Source: Rhodocyclaceae bacterium (GTDB lineage: Bacteria > Pseudomonadota > Gammaproteobacteria > Burkholderiales > Rhodocyclaceae). From it: 58,893 nt of DNA. Positions within the stretch are counted from its first letter, which is position 1. The number at the start of each line of letters is the position of its first letter. The DNA is taken from assembly GCA_018883265.1 (NCBI GenBank), contig VEQK01000007.1, positions 1 through 58,893 on the forward strand, in the 5' to 3' direction. The translations under genes were made by a program, and so were the position numbers. Of the stretch, positions 17,128 through 25,751 are shown one piece after another. The notes below the pieces were generated by a model. It saw nothing but the letters and a program-made list of their open reading frames with translations. It was not told the DNA's origin and did no database searches.

Positions 17128-17990
17128 GATTGCTCCTTGTGATGGGTGTGGCTAGCGGATATAGCCGCTGGAGATAGCGGGGGAACGAGGCGCCGCACCA
17201 ACCTTAAATACCAGCTGATCGGCAGGATATTCAGCAGCTTCATGAAAACGGTGAATCGTTTGGGAAAGTGAATCTCGAAGGATCCTCTTGAAAAACCCGA
17301 GATAATCTCAGAGGCGGCCTCCTCCGGCGTGATCAAGGCGGGCATCTCGAAATTATTCTGTTCGGTCAGTCGTGTGCGGACGAACCCCGGATTGATCACC
17401 CAGGTGTTAAGTCCCATGCCGTTAAGATCAATCCAGAGGGACTCGGCAAAACTGATCAACCCCGCCTTGCCAGGGCCATAGGTCAGGGCGCGAGGTAAAC
17501 CGCGATATCCGGCAACACTGGCGACAAAGGCAAAGCCACGGGGCCTGGCGTCCGAAGGTTGTTGCAATAGTAATGGCAGGATCGTTGCTGTTGCGGCAAT
17601 CGGAGCGAGTAAATTGACTTGCAAGGAATGGCGGCTACTTTTTGCCGTTAATGAGTCAATACGCGTTGCTTCGTAAGTGCCAGCGTTGTAAATCACCAGA
17701 TCAACGCCTGCCCAGCGTTCCTGAATCTGTGCCGCAGCAGATTGCGTTTCATTTCCGTCGCAAGCATCAAAAGGCAGCACCAGGATCTCGTTATCTTCAT
17801 GCACATGTCGGCAATGATCGGCGACTTCATCCAGCGCTTTTCTTCCGCGTGCGGAGAGTATGAGATTAGCCCCCAATTTGGCCAATGCGTGGGCAAGCGC
17901 TGCACCGATCCCCGTTGAGGCGCCAATAATCCAGACACGAAGCCCTGCCCAATCTTGGGCTCGGATGGGCTGATTCAGATGTTGAGGCAT
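17124..17990 (-). CDS. Short-chain dehydrogenase/reductase
   Basis: A 288-residue classical-type SDR. The coenzyme motif GASTGIG is at residues 23-29, NAG in VIYNAGTYE, and the active-site Y-G-P-G-K in ALTYGPGKAG follows a catalytic Ser in VASVAGYRG. ATG 17990 is preferred; a TTG at 18014 is possible and would overlap the DUF3833 stop. The C-terminal tail is hydrophobic (MKLLNILPISWYLRLV) and may touch the membrane, fitting a lipid-related substrate. Confidence 0.87.
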   Translation of the reverse strand: MPQHLNQPIRAQDWAGLRVWIIGASTGIGAALAHALAKLGANLILSARGRKALDEVADHCRHVHEDNEILVLPFDACDGNETQSAAAQIQERWAGVDLVIYNAGTYEATRIDSLTAKSSRHSLQVNLLAPIAATATILPLLLQQPSDARPRGFAFVASVAGYRGLPRALTYGPGKAGLISFAESLWIDLNGMGLNTWVINPGFVRTRLTEQNNFEMPALITPEEAASEIISGFSRGSFEIHFPKRFTVFMKLLNILPISWYLRLVRRLVPPLSPAAISASHTHHKEQS

Positions 17991-18000
17991 GATTTGCGTA

Positions 18001-18546
18001 TTAACGCTTAACAAAGCTGAGAGTCACTTCACCTAGGTCAACCCCCCACTTAGACATGGATGATCGGTTGAGCATGACCCGTTCGTCCATCAGGAACATC
18101 CAGTCATCAAAGTCGACGTTATAAACCTTATCGTCAACGGGCAATGCCAGTACATAACGCCAGCGCAGCGCATTGCCGGAACTTTCTCCAATGGCTTCGC
18201 CAACCACATCGGCAGCCGTACCCCGATAGCTCTGTGGTCCGGTTTTGGTGATGGTCCATACACGTTGCTGAGTCGACCCATCGCTATAGGTAAATCGTTC
18301 ATCTAAAGTGCCAACGTTGCCTTGCCAGCGTGCGTCGATGACTACATGGAAACGTTTGACCACTTCACCGGAACGTTTCTGAAACATACCATAAGCATCC
18401 AGTGTTCCATTGAAATAGCGTTGCAGATCAAGAGCCGGCTGTTCTTGTGCGTATTGCGATACCTCAATACTCCCGCAGCCACTAAGACCAAGCAATGTAC
18501 ATACCGTGATTAATGGTTTCCGTAATAAGGCAGAGAGTTGTAGCAT
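18001..18546 (-). CDS. DUF3833 family lipoprotein
   Basis: A 181-residue lipoprotein with a basic N-terminus and the lipobox L-S-G-C24. The mature part, beginning QPALDLQRYFNGTLDAYGMFQ and including YVLALPVDDKVYNVDFDDWMF, matches DUF3833, a lipocalin-like family that habitually accompanies CFA-type methyltransferases. Binding of a modified lipid is a reasonable guess. It lies 10 bp after the CFA gene in the same operon. Confidence 0.85.
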   Translation of the reverse strand: MLQLSALLRKPLITVCTLLGLSGCGSIEVSQYAQEQPALDLQRYFNGTLDAYGMFQKRSGEVVKRFHVVIDARWQGNVGTLDERFTYSDGSTQQRVWTITKTGPQSYRGTAADVVGEAIGESSGNALRWRYVLALPVDDKVYNVDFDDWMFLMDERVMLNRSSMSKWGVDLGEVTLSFVKR

Positions 18547-18556
18547 GATCTACTCC

Positions 18557-19855
18557 TCAGGCTTGGAGTGTGAATTGGTGTACATCGATGGATTCTGCCC
18601 GGAAGCCCGCTTCGCAGTAGGCCAGGTAAAAACGCCACAAACGGATGAAGCGATCATCGAAGCCTTGCGCTTTAACTTCTAACAAACGGTCGCAGAATGC
18701 GTCGTGCCAGAGGGCAAGCGTACGGGCATAATGACTTCCGAAGGCCAGGTCGTCACTGACACAAAAGCCGGCTTTTACTGCCTGCTGGCAGAAGACCGTC
18801 GGTGAGGGCAGCATTCCGCCAGGAAATATATGACGCTGTATAAAGTCTGTGCCACGCCGATAACGCTGGAAGAGGGCGTCTTGAATCGTGATGACTTGAA
18901 TCAGGGCGCGGCCACCGGGTTTTAGCAGGCGTTTCAGCGTTTGAAAGTAAGTGGGCCACCAGCGCTCACCGACAGCCTCGAACATTTCTACAGAGACAAT
19001 ATGGTCAAACTGTCCCTGCATATCTCGGTAGTCGGTTAGCAGAAAATCACTGTGCCCATCCCATCCACCGGCCCTGGCGCGGTCTTGCGCAAAGGCCTGC
19101 TGTGCGGGCGACAGTGTGAGTCCGGTCACGTGAGCGCCACGGGAAATGGCCTGTTCTGCGAATCCGCCCCAGCCACAACCGACTTCCAGAATTCGGTCTC
19201 CGGTTTTCACGTCGAGAGCCTCAAGCATCCGCTCGTTTTTGGCGCGCTGTGCAGCAGGAAGCGCTTTCCAGTCGGCCTCATCTGCATGGCAGTGTTCTCG
19301 AAACAATGCACTCGAGTAAGTCATCGTCTCGTCCAGCCAGAGACGATAGAAATCATTACCAAGGTCGTAGTGCGCCATGATGTTGCGCTTGCTGCCACGG
19401 CGGGTATTTGCGCGCAGCCGATGTAGAACCCAGGCACTCAATAACTGCCAGCGACGCCCATGGATAGCCTTTTCTAGTACGGGACGGTTTTTGGCGATTA
19501 GGGTCAGCAGGCCGCTCAGGGAATCGGTGCCCCATAACCCATCAATAAATGTCTCTGCGGCGCCGATATCACCGCGGGCAACAATCTCTCCGAAAACTGC
19601 CCAGTCGTGAACAACCATGTCGACGACGGGTGCCCCTTCGCTGATGCCACAATGGTGTTGGCGACCATCCGGAAGGGTCATCAGAATCTGGCCTTCGGTT
19701 ATCCCGTCCAGCATTTGCAGAACGATACGCGCAGTGGCGGGTAGCCTGGCCATATGATGCCCAGGGATAGTGGGCGCCAATACATCGGGAACGCAACCCG
19801 TGTAAAGGGTTTTCGTCATCGCTCCAGATTGCAATGCCTCACTGCGTGTGTTCAT
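18557..19855 (-). CDS. Cyclopropane-fatty-acyl-phospholipid synthase family methyltransferase
   Basis: A 432-residue SAM-dependent methyltransferase of the CFA/mycolic-acid methylase family. The core has NIMAHYDLGNDFY (158-170), the motif I VGCGWG (225-230), and SVEMFEAVGERWWPTYF. It methylates or cyclopropanates unsaturated acyl chains in phospholipids. Paired with the FAD oxidoreductase two genes upstream, it could instead make a branched or furan fatty acid, as UfaM/UfaD do; sequence alone does not decide. The start overlaps the DUF1365 stop (ATGA). Confidence 0.9.
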   Translation of the reverse strand: MNTRSEALQSGAMTKTLYTGCVPDVLAPTIPGHHMARLPATARIVLQMLDGITEGQILMTLPDGRQHHCGISEGAPVVDMVVHDWAVFGEIVARGDIGAAETFIDGLWGTDSLSGLLTLIAKNRPVLEKAIHGRRWQLLSAWVLHRLRANTRRGSKRNIMAHYDLGNDFYRLWLDETMTYSSALFREHCHADEADWKALPAAQRAKNERMLEALDVKTGDRILEVGCGWGGFAEQAISRGAHVTGLTLSPAQQAFAQDRARAGGWDGHSDFLLTDYRDMQGQFDHIVSVEMFEAVGERWWPTYFQTLKRLLKPGGRALIQVITIQDALFQRYRRGTDFIQRHIFPGGMLPSPTVFCQQAVKAGFCVSDDLAFGSHYARTLALWHDAFCDRLLEVKAQGFDDRFIRLWRFYLAYCEAGFRAESIDVHQFTLQA

Positions 19856-20667
19856 GACGTTGTCTCCTTGAGTGGTGATGACGGTTTGGAGAAAAAAGTG
19901 ACCTTGCGCACCCAGAGGCGAAAAGCTTGCCAGTGGATTCTGACGATGACACCGAGGGTGAGCAATGGAAAACGAATGAGGGCATTGCGAAGTGCAGTTG
20001 AATTCAGTTGGACTGCGCTGCCCCGAACCCAGGTGCGCAGACCATATTGGCCGCTGCCGCTAACCCCGTCTTCATGGGGTTCGGCGCTGTAGTTGATCAT
20101 GGCGACAGGGGACTGTGGTGTTCCTCCGAAGCGGAACTCATAGGCGCCATTCAATGGAAAGAAAGGTGAAACATGAAAGACTTTTCGTGCGTGAAGCCGG
20201 TCCTGCGGTTCAATTGGACGATGGTCTGGGTGCATAACCAGATAATTGTGTCGCTCTCCGAAGGTGTTACTCACCTCGCAGACAACGGCACGCAATAAGC
20301 CTACGCGGTCGTGACAGAAATAAAAGCTGACCGGGTTGAACAGATAACCGAAGATGCGTGGCATCGTCTGCAGGATCACTTCTCCGTCTTCAGTCACCTT
20401 ATCCAGGTTGTTTTGTTTGAGAAGTTCACGTATCCAAATCAGCAAGTCCGTGCCATCTTGTGGGCCATGGTCCCGGTTTAAAATCTGGCAGATTCCCGAC
20501 TTATTGACTGCCAGACCACGCACATTGAGCAGTGAAAGTCGGCTTAGGGGCAATCTCAAATAGAAGATCGGGTAATGAAAAACATTGCGCGCTGGCCGTG
20601 TACGTGCATGCATCACGTCACCGACACAAAGCGTCGGTGTTAACCAGCTACGCACAGACAATGTCAT
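19852..20667 (-). CDS. DUF1365 family protein
   Basis: A 271-residue DUF1365 protein. Typical blocks are GDVMHARTRPARNVFHYP at the N-terminus, FGYLFNPVSFYFCHD in the middle and KVFHVSPFFPLNGAYEFRF. DUF1365 proteins occur almost always between an FAD-dependent oxidoreductase and a CFA-type methyltransferase, as here, and are presumed to assist lipid modification. It overlaps both neighbours by 4 bp, so the three are translationally coupled. Confidence 0.88.
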   Translation of the reverse strand: MTLSVRSWLTPTLCVGDVMHARTRPARNVFHYPIFYLRLPLSRLSLLNVRGLAVNKSGICQILNRDHGPQDGTDLLIWIRELLKQNNLDKVTEDGEVILQTMPRIFGYLFNPVSFYFCHDRVGLLRAVVCEVSNTFGERHNYLVMHPDHRPIEPQDRLHARKVFHVSPFFPLNGAYEFRFGGTPQSPVAMINYSAEPHEDGVSGSGQYGLRTWVRGSAVQLNSTALRNALIRFPLLTLGVIVRIHWQAFRLWVRKVTFFSKPSSPLKETTS

Positions 20668-22016
20668 GAGTGCACCGCCAATGGCGTTTGTCCGTTTAAC
20701 TCGAGCTCATTCAACACAGGCTGCTCGCCTAGGAGCCAATCGGGCAGGGGCGCCAGTTGGGAAACGGCACGGACAGCCGATGCAAACCCGTCTTCATGAA
20801 AACCGTAACCTAACCATGCACCCGCGAACAGGGTCCGATTCTGTCCGGAAAGCGCCTTGATTGCGCTTTGTGCCTTGATCGCAGGCCCGTCAAAAACCGG
20901 GTGCGCATAGTACATCTGACGAAAGGTCCTGCCCGGATCTGGTTCACGCCATGGATTCAATGTCACGATCACCGGTGTTTCGGTGGGCAGTGGTTGTAAC
21001 TTGTTGAGCAGATAAGAAACGCTGACGGGGCTTTGTCCGATAGTTTCGGACATCTTCCCCGGAGATGCATAATTCCAAGCGGCCCATGCTTTACGGCGTG
21101 CCGGGAGCAGCGTCTGGTCCGTGTGCAATACTGCCCGGTTGGCCTGGTATCGAATCGCGGACAGGAGATTCTGCTCCTGGGGCGTTGCATCATTTCCCAG
21201 AATCTCCAGGGTCTGGTCGCTATGGCATGCCATAAGGACCTGATCGTATGATGTACTGCCCTCGGCACTGCTCACAGAGACCGCTTCAGGACTTCTGATT
21301 ATCTTTGAGACAGGCGATTCGAGTCTGATATGACCGCCCTGGGCCCGGAGCGCCTCAATCAACATCGAGACATAAGTTCGGGACCCGCCAGCCACAGTCA
21401 TCCAGGTCGGACGATCCATGATCTGCAACAGGCCATGGTTATGACAGAACCGGACGAAAGTCTGGAACGGGTAAGCCAGCATCTGTTCTGTTGGGCACGA
21501 CCAGATCGCCGCAGCCATGGGGAGCAGATAGTCGGTACGAAAAGCGCGGCCGTACTGATGGCTATCCAGATAATCACCGAGTGAAACATCAGAAAAGTCA
21601 GGGTTATCAAGGTCTCGAGTCGCCCCCCTGTTGAAGCGCAGAATGTCGCGTAACATGCCCCAGAAGGCAGGACGGAGGAGATTACGTCGCTCGGCAAACA
21701 CCGAATCCAGGTTGGTTCCTGCCCACTCAAGTTTTGGATTGGCTATCTGTACCGAGAACGACATATCGCTCTTAACGACAGGCACCTGCAGATGACCGAA
21801 AAGCCGGCAGAGTAGGGGGTAGGTCCGCTCATTGAAGACGAGAAACCCGGTGTCTACGCCAAAACGGTGTCCATCCACAAGAATATCGACCGTATGGCTA
21901 TGGCCACCTGGTCGGTGGTCTGCCTCATAGACAGTGACATCATGGTGCTGGCTTAACAAGTAGGCAGCACCTAATCCCGAAATACCGCTGCCGATGATGG
22001 CGATTTTTTGGCGCAT
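20664..22016 (-). CDS. FAD-dependent amine-oxidase-type oxidoreductase
   Basis: A 450-residue flavoprotein. The Rossmann motif G9-S-G-I-S-G14 opens the protein, then YEADHRPGGHSHTV; the C-terminal block TLFAGAWLGYGFHEDGFASA closes the FAD site. The family includes desaturase-like enzymes acting on lipids. ATG 22016 is chosen; a TTG at 22031 overlapping the folE2 stop (TTGA) is an alternative that would allow coupling. It forms a module with DUF1365 and the CFA enzyme. Confidence 0.87.
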   Translation of the reverse strand: MRQKIAIIGSGISGLGAAYLLSQHHDVTVYEADHRPGGHSHTVDILVDGHRFGVDTGFLVFNERTYPLLCRLFGHLQVPVVKSDMSFSVQIANPKLEWAGTNLDSVFAERRNLLRPAFWGMLRDILRFNRGATRDLDNPDFSDVSLGDYLDSHQYGRAFRTDYLLPMAAAIWSCPTEQMLAYPFQTFVRFCHNHGLLQIMDRPTWMTVAGGSRTYVSMLIEALRAQGGHIRLESPVSKIIRSPEAVSVSSAEGSTSYDQVLMACHSDQTLEILGNDATPQEQNLLSAIRYQANRAVLHTDQTLLPARRKAWAAWNYASPGKMSETIGQSPVSVSYLLNKLQPLPTETPVIVTLNPWREPDPGRTFRQMYYAHPVFDGPAIKAQSAIKALSGQNRTLFAGAWLGYGFHEDGFASAVRAVSQLAPLPDWLLGEQPVLNELELNGQTPLAVHS

Positions 22017-22027
22017 GATGTCGGTTT

Positions 22028-22846
22028 TCAACGGTTGGTGCCTTCAATCAAAGCGTAGGCCGAGTGGTTGTGGATAGATTCGAAGTTTTCCGAACTTACC
22101 GACCAATGGGTAATGCGCTGTTCAGTTTTAAGGCGTAAGGCAATATCGCGTACCAGATCCTCAACGAACTTGGGATTGTCATAGGCGCGCTCGGTAACCC
22201 ACTTTTCATCGGGGCGCTTTAGCAAACCGAAAACCTCGCAGGACGCCTCCTCTTCCGCCATGCGTACGAGATCTTCTAGATCTAGCAGGGCATCGTTTTT
22301 GAGCGTTGCATGAATCGTAATGTGTGAGCGTTGGTTATGCGCGCCGTAATCCGATATTTCCTTGGAGCAGGGGCATAAGCTGGTCACCGGCACTACAACC
22401 TTAAGCGTGATGTCGGTTTGTCCCGAGTGAGTGCCGCTGAGTGCGATGCCTGCGTCAATATCAATCAGGCTGGTCACACCCGAGATCGGCGCTTGCTTCC
22501 TGATGAAGTAAGGGAAAGTGAACTCGGCCTGCCCACTTGTCGCATCCAGACGCTTTCGCATGCGGTTAAATAGGGCCTTCATGTCGATCAGCGACATCGG
22601 GGAATCCTGTGCCTCCATAATCTCGATGAAGCGTGACATATGCGTTCCTTTAACGGTGGGCGGTAAACCGACGGTCATTGTCACGGTTGCCACAGTAGCA
22701 TGGGTTTCGCCAGTGGCGCCGATCAATCGCAATGGGTAGCGTAGCCCGCGTACACCCACTTGATTGATCGCGACGTCACGGTGGTCGGGTGTGCCTTGTA
22801 TATCAGGAAGCATTAGGTTGTGGAGTGGTTTATCAGGTGCGTTCAT
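22028..22846 (-). CDS. folE2: GTP cyclohydrolase FolE2
   Basis: A 272-residue type IB GTP cyclohydrolase, the first step of folate (and pterin) synthesis from GTP. The diagnostic motif SLCPCSKEIS with C158 and C160 is followed by DYGAHNQRSH. FolE2 is less dependent on zinc than FolE. Its place in a light-responsive operon is suggestive: reduced folate is the antenna chromophore of photolyases. No photolyase gene is present in the window. Confidence 0.93.
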   Translation of the reverse strand: MNAPDKPLHNLMLPDIQGTPDHRDVAINQVGVRGLRYPLRLIGATGETHATVATVTMTVGLPPTVKGTHMSRFIEIMEAQDSPMSLIDMKALFNRMRKRLDATSGQAEFTFPYFIRKQAPISGVTSLIDIDAGIALSGTHSGQTDITLKVVVPVTSLCPCSKEISDYGAHNQRSHITIHATLKNDALLDLEDLVRMAEEEASCEVFGLLKRPDEKWVTERAYDNPKFVEDLVRDIALRLKTEQRITHWSVSSENFESIHNHSAYALIEGTNR

Positions 22847-22896
22847 GGTGATTGTCTCGATAGTTAGGGTTGGAAGTCGTTTAAAAGGTTATGGGT

Positions 22897-23517
22897 TCAA
22901 GGTGCGATGGCCAGCAATTTTTCAATGGCTTCGGTCATGGCCTTGCTCTCCGGTGCGATCTGGCTACCAAAGCTCAGGACCTGCTTGCCATCCCGGCCGA
23001 TCAGATACTTGTGAAAATTCCAGCTCGGTGTGTCGCCGGTCAGGGCCGCGAGTTGTTTGAACAGTGGGTTTGCATCACTGCCTCGAACGCTGGACTTGGC
23101 GAACATGGGGAACTTGATCCCGTAGGTGTTCCGACAGAAATCTGCAATCTTCTTGTTGCTGTCAGGCTCCTGCTGACCGAAGTCGTTGGATGGAAAGCCC
23201 AGAACTACAAATCCCTGACCTTTGTAGCGATCATAAAGCCGTTCCAGGCCGTCGTACTGACGGGTAAAGCCGCAGTAACTGGCGGTATTCACGACCAGAA
23301 TCACCTGTCCGGAGAACTGGCAAAGTGCCTGGGGTGACTCATCCTGGAGCTTCGGGAAAGTGTGCTGGAGGATAGCTGGGCAGGCTTTGGTGGAAAGCGC
23401 CCTATCTTTAGAGGTCGTCATGTCATTGCCTTGGGCCGCAGGCGCCAGGATCGCCAGGGCGCCTGAGATCAAGGTGCCGATAGCGAGAGTTGTAATCTGG
23501 GAGCCGGTTTTTTTCAT
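22897..23517 (-). CDS. Glutathione peroxidase-family thiol peroxidase, exported
   Basis: A 206-residue GPx-family peroxidase with an N-terminal signal peptide (about 1-30), so probably periplasmic. The peroxidatic Cys is C82 in NTASYCGFT; GFPSNDFGQQEP supplies the catalytic Gln, and WNFHKYLIG the Trp-Asn. It is the first gene of the leftward operon. No Shine-Dalgarno is visible; instead the palindrome TTGTCCAAGACAA ends 3 nt before the ATG. Removal of lipid or hydrogen peroxides fits the photo-oxidative theme. Confidence 0.9.
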   Translation of the reverse strand: MKKTGSQITTLAIGTLISGALAILAPAAQGNDMTTSKDRALSTKACPAILQHTFPKLQDESPQALCQFSGQVILVVNTASYCGFTRQYDGLERLYDRYKGQGFVVLGFPSNDFGQQEPDSNKKIADFCRNTYGIKFPMFAKSSVRGSDANPLFKQLAALTGDTPSWNFHKYLIGRDGKQVLSFGSQIAPESKAMTEAIEKLLAIAP

Positions 23518-23597
23518 TGGTTGTCTTGGACAAAAGTCTTTACGTTTTCAAATTATCCCTTAAAATGGGTCATGTCAATAGATTGTCCAAGACAAAT
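23518..23597. promoter_or_regulatory. Divergent LitR promoter with two palindromic operators
   Basis: Two 13-bp palindromes, TTGTC-TTG-GACAA (23521-23533) and TTGTC-CAA-GACAA (23583-23595), lie at the two ends of the gap between the peroxidase and litR. Read along either gene both are TTGTCCAAGACAA and end 0 to 3 nt before the start codon. Between them are promoter-like elements: rightward TTTACG (23539) with TAAAAT (23561), 16 bp apart; leftward TTGACA (complement of 23573-23578) with GATAAT (complement of 23552-23557), 15 bp apart. The layout suits a dark repressor acting on both operons and on itself. Confidence 0.65.
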
Positions 23598-24525
23598 GAA
23601 CATTCAAGATCTGGAACCACCAATGAGAATCGCCGATGTCGAGCGTGACACCGGCATCGGAAAAGACACCCTGAGAGTCTGGGAACGGCGTTACCACTTC
23701 CCGAGACCGCATCGAGACACCCTGGGTGATCGGCTTTATCCTTCAGACCAGGTTGAGCGCTTACGGGTGATACGACGATTGCTCGACAAGGGAATGCGAC
23801 CAGGAAAAGTTCTGAGTCTGGACCTGTCTCAACTCCATCTGCTGCTCGATAGCCACACGACAAATACTGTCGATACCGGGCGTCATGCCATTTGTCTCAG
23901 TCTGGTCAAACTTCTTCGGATGCATCGCAGCCGGGAGTTGAAAGATAGCCTCAAGCACATTCTCGACCGAGATGGGCTTCAGAAATTTATTACTGATACC
24001 GTCGTGCCCATGAACAGTATCGTCGGTGATTACTGGATACGCGGTGAACTCACCATTCCCGAAGAGCATCTTTATACCGAACAATTGCAAAACGTCATTC
24101 GGCATGCGATTCATTCACAGGAGACCGATGTATCGGCGCCACGCATTTTATTCACGACATTCCCTGACGAGGAGCATTGCCTCGGGATATTGATGGTTGA
24201 GGCGATGTGTGTTTCCGAGGGCGCCCACTGCACCTCTCTGGGGACGCGTATTCCTCTGACAGATATCGCAAAATATGCGCTGGATGGCCGTTACGATGTT
24301 GTCGCCGTGTCATTTAGTGCGGCCTATCCCTCGCGCAATGCCATCAGGGATCTGAAGCAATTCCGTGAGCTGTTGGCGGCACCGATTGCTATCTGGGCCG
24401 GGGGCGCCGCCTTGAACCAGAAGCGCATCAGCCTCCCGAATCTTAGCGTGTTGACCAACATCAAAGGTGTGCCGGATTTGGTTATGGATTGGCGCAACCG
24501 ATACAGAGGAGCTAAAAGTGCCTAA
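23596..24525 (+). CDS. litR: CarH/LitR-type B12-dependent photoreceptor regulator (MerR family)
   Basis: A 309-residue MerR-type regulator: winged helix (about residues 10-78, RIADVERDTGIGKDTLRVWERRY), then a four-helix cap and a cobalamin-binding Rossmann domain. The light-sensing cap motif W-x9-EH is present (W147, E157, H158), as is the cobalamin motif E-x-H-x2-G (E192, H194, G197), with a later WAGGAAL. In CarH and LitR, adenosylcobalamin binds in the dark, the protein represses, and light destroys the cofactor bond. The start may be ATG 23596 or ATG 23623; the first overlaps an operator and neither has a strong ribosome site. Confidence 0.88.
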   Translation: MNIQDLEPPMRIADVERDTGIGKDTLRVWERRYHFPRPHRDTLGDRLYPSDQVERLRVIRRLLDKGMRPGKVLSLDLSQLHLLLDSHTTNTVDTGRHAICLSLVKLLRMHRSRELKDSLKHILDRDGLQKFITDTVVPMNSIVGDYWIRGELTIPEEHLYTEQLQNVIRHAIHSQETDVSAPRILFTTFPDEEHCLGILMVEAMCVSEGAHCTSLGTRIPLTDIAKYALDGRYDVVAVSFSAAYPSRNAIRDLKQFRELLAAPIAIWAGGAALNQKRISLPNLSVLTNIKGVPDLVMDWRNRYRGAKSA

Positions 24526-25258
24526 AACAGCTTTGATCACAGGGGCAGCGGGTGGGCTGGGGAAATCTCTGGCAGATTACCTGGCGGCCGACGGTTGGCG
24601 TCTCATTGTCACCAGTAGAGATGCCGAACGGCTGAAGACGGCCTTTGGGGAAAGTCATCTTCAAATCGGTGCTGATTGCTCCACGCCTGAAGGCGCCCGG
24701 AAGATTATTGAAATAGCGAATGCGCATGGGCTGATTCCGCAGGCATTCGCGCATTGCGTTGGAAACATCAGACTTGGCGCACTCCACCGGCTTAGCGAAG
24801 CAGATTTCAACGACTCGATCCAGGCCAACTTGACCAGCGCCTTCCATGCGATGGGTGCCTTTGTCGGAAACTTACGTCAGCACAATCTCCCTGGTAGTGC
24901 CGTGTTGGTCTCTTCGGTCGCGGCGCAGATCGGTACGCCTAACCACGAAGCTGTCGCTGCCGCTAAGGCAGGTGTTGAGGGCCTGGCGCGGGGGACTGCC
25001 GCTACCTATGCACCCTATGGCATTCGGGTAAATGTGGTCGCTCCGGGCATCATGGAGTCGCCAGCCACTGAGAAGATACTGGCAACCGAGGCTCTGCGCA
25101 GCGCCGCCGCAAGGCAGTACCCGCTGCCTGGAATTGGTAGTACCACTGAATTGGCTGAACTGATGGCCTGGTTGATGTCGAATCGGAGTGGACGCGTTAC
25201 GGCACAGGTATGGTCGGTCGATGGTGGTTTTACCGGTATTCGACCACTGGTGAAATAG
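24518..25258 (+). CDS. SDR-family protein lacking the catalytic tyrosine
   Basis: A 246-residue short-chain dehydrogenase fold with TGAAGGLG at residues 8-15, VGN in place of NAG, and SSVAAQIG holding the catalytic Ser. The YxxxK motif reads V146-A-A-A-K150: the Tyr is Val. GTG 24518 is the start, with AGAGGA just upstream, overlapping litR by 8 bp, so it is tightly coupled to the regulator. It may bind a nucleotide without classical dehydrogenase activity. Confidence 0.82.
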   Translation: MPKTALITGAAGGLGKSLADYLAADGWRLIVTSRDAERLKTAFGESHLQIGADCSTPEGARKIIEIANAHGLIPQAFAHCVGNIRLGALHRLSEADFNDSIQANLTSAFHAMGAFVGNLRQHNLPGSAVLVSSVAAQIGTPNHEAVAAAKAGVEGLARGTAATYAPYGIRVNVVAPGIMESPATEKILATEALRSAAARQYPLPGIGSTTELAELMAWLMSNRSGRVTAQVWSVDGGFTGIRPLVK

Positions 25259-25268
25259 GAGCACTTCT

Positions 25269-25721
25269 ATGCGGCAATCATCAATGCCCACATCGGTCGG
25301 TTTACTCGGCTATGGCGGGTTAATTCCGTTTCTTGCGCTAGCGCTGATGTCTAACGCGGATACTGCCCATGGAATTTTGTATCGAGGGGCGTTGCTGCTC
25401 TACGGTTCGGTGATCCTGAGCTTTGTTGGAGCTATCCACTGGGGAGTTGCGATGATTGATACCAATCTGACCGATCATGATCGTCGCGCCGCTTATGTCT
25501 GGAGTGTTGTTCCAGCCCTTATGGCCTGGGCAACTTACATACTGTCGCCAATCCCGGCCGCGCTTGTGTTGATAATGGGTTTTCTGTTGCAGTATTGGCG
25601 GGATTCTTCGCTGGCGCAAAAGATTCAATGGCCAGTGTGGTATCTGCCAATGCGAATCAGGCTGACCGTCGTCGCATGTCTGGCATTGGCCTTGGGAACG
25701 GCGCCCCAATTGATCTATTAG
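25269..25721 (+). CDS. DUF3429 family membrane protein
   Basis: A 150-residue protein with about four or five transmembrane helices and the conserved ILSFVGAIHWGVAM block of DUF3429. The ATG has AGGAG 7 nt upstream. It sits 10 bp after the SDR gene and 30 bp before ovoA. DUF3429 genes are often found beside ovoA or LitR clusters; the function is unknown. Confidence 0.85.
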   Translation: MRQSSMPTSVGLLGYGGLIPFLALALMSNADTAHGILYRGALLLYGSVILSFVGAIHWGVAMIDTNLTDHDRRAAYVWSVVPALMAWATYILSPIPAALVLIMGFLLQYWRDSSLAQKIQWPVWYLPMRIRLTVVACLALALGTAPQLIY

Positions 25722-25751
25722 TAAAACTGAGGGTTGGAAAGCAGCAGTGTC

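Noticed and set aside
22847-23597. Possible cobalamin riboswitch near the B12-dependent regulator
   Set aside because: Intergenic gaps are 50 and 78 bp, too short, and no B12-box sequence is present. Regulation here is by protein operators.
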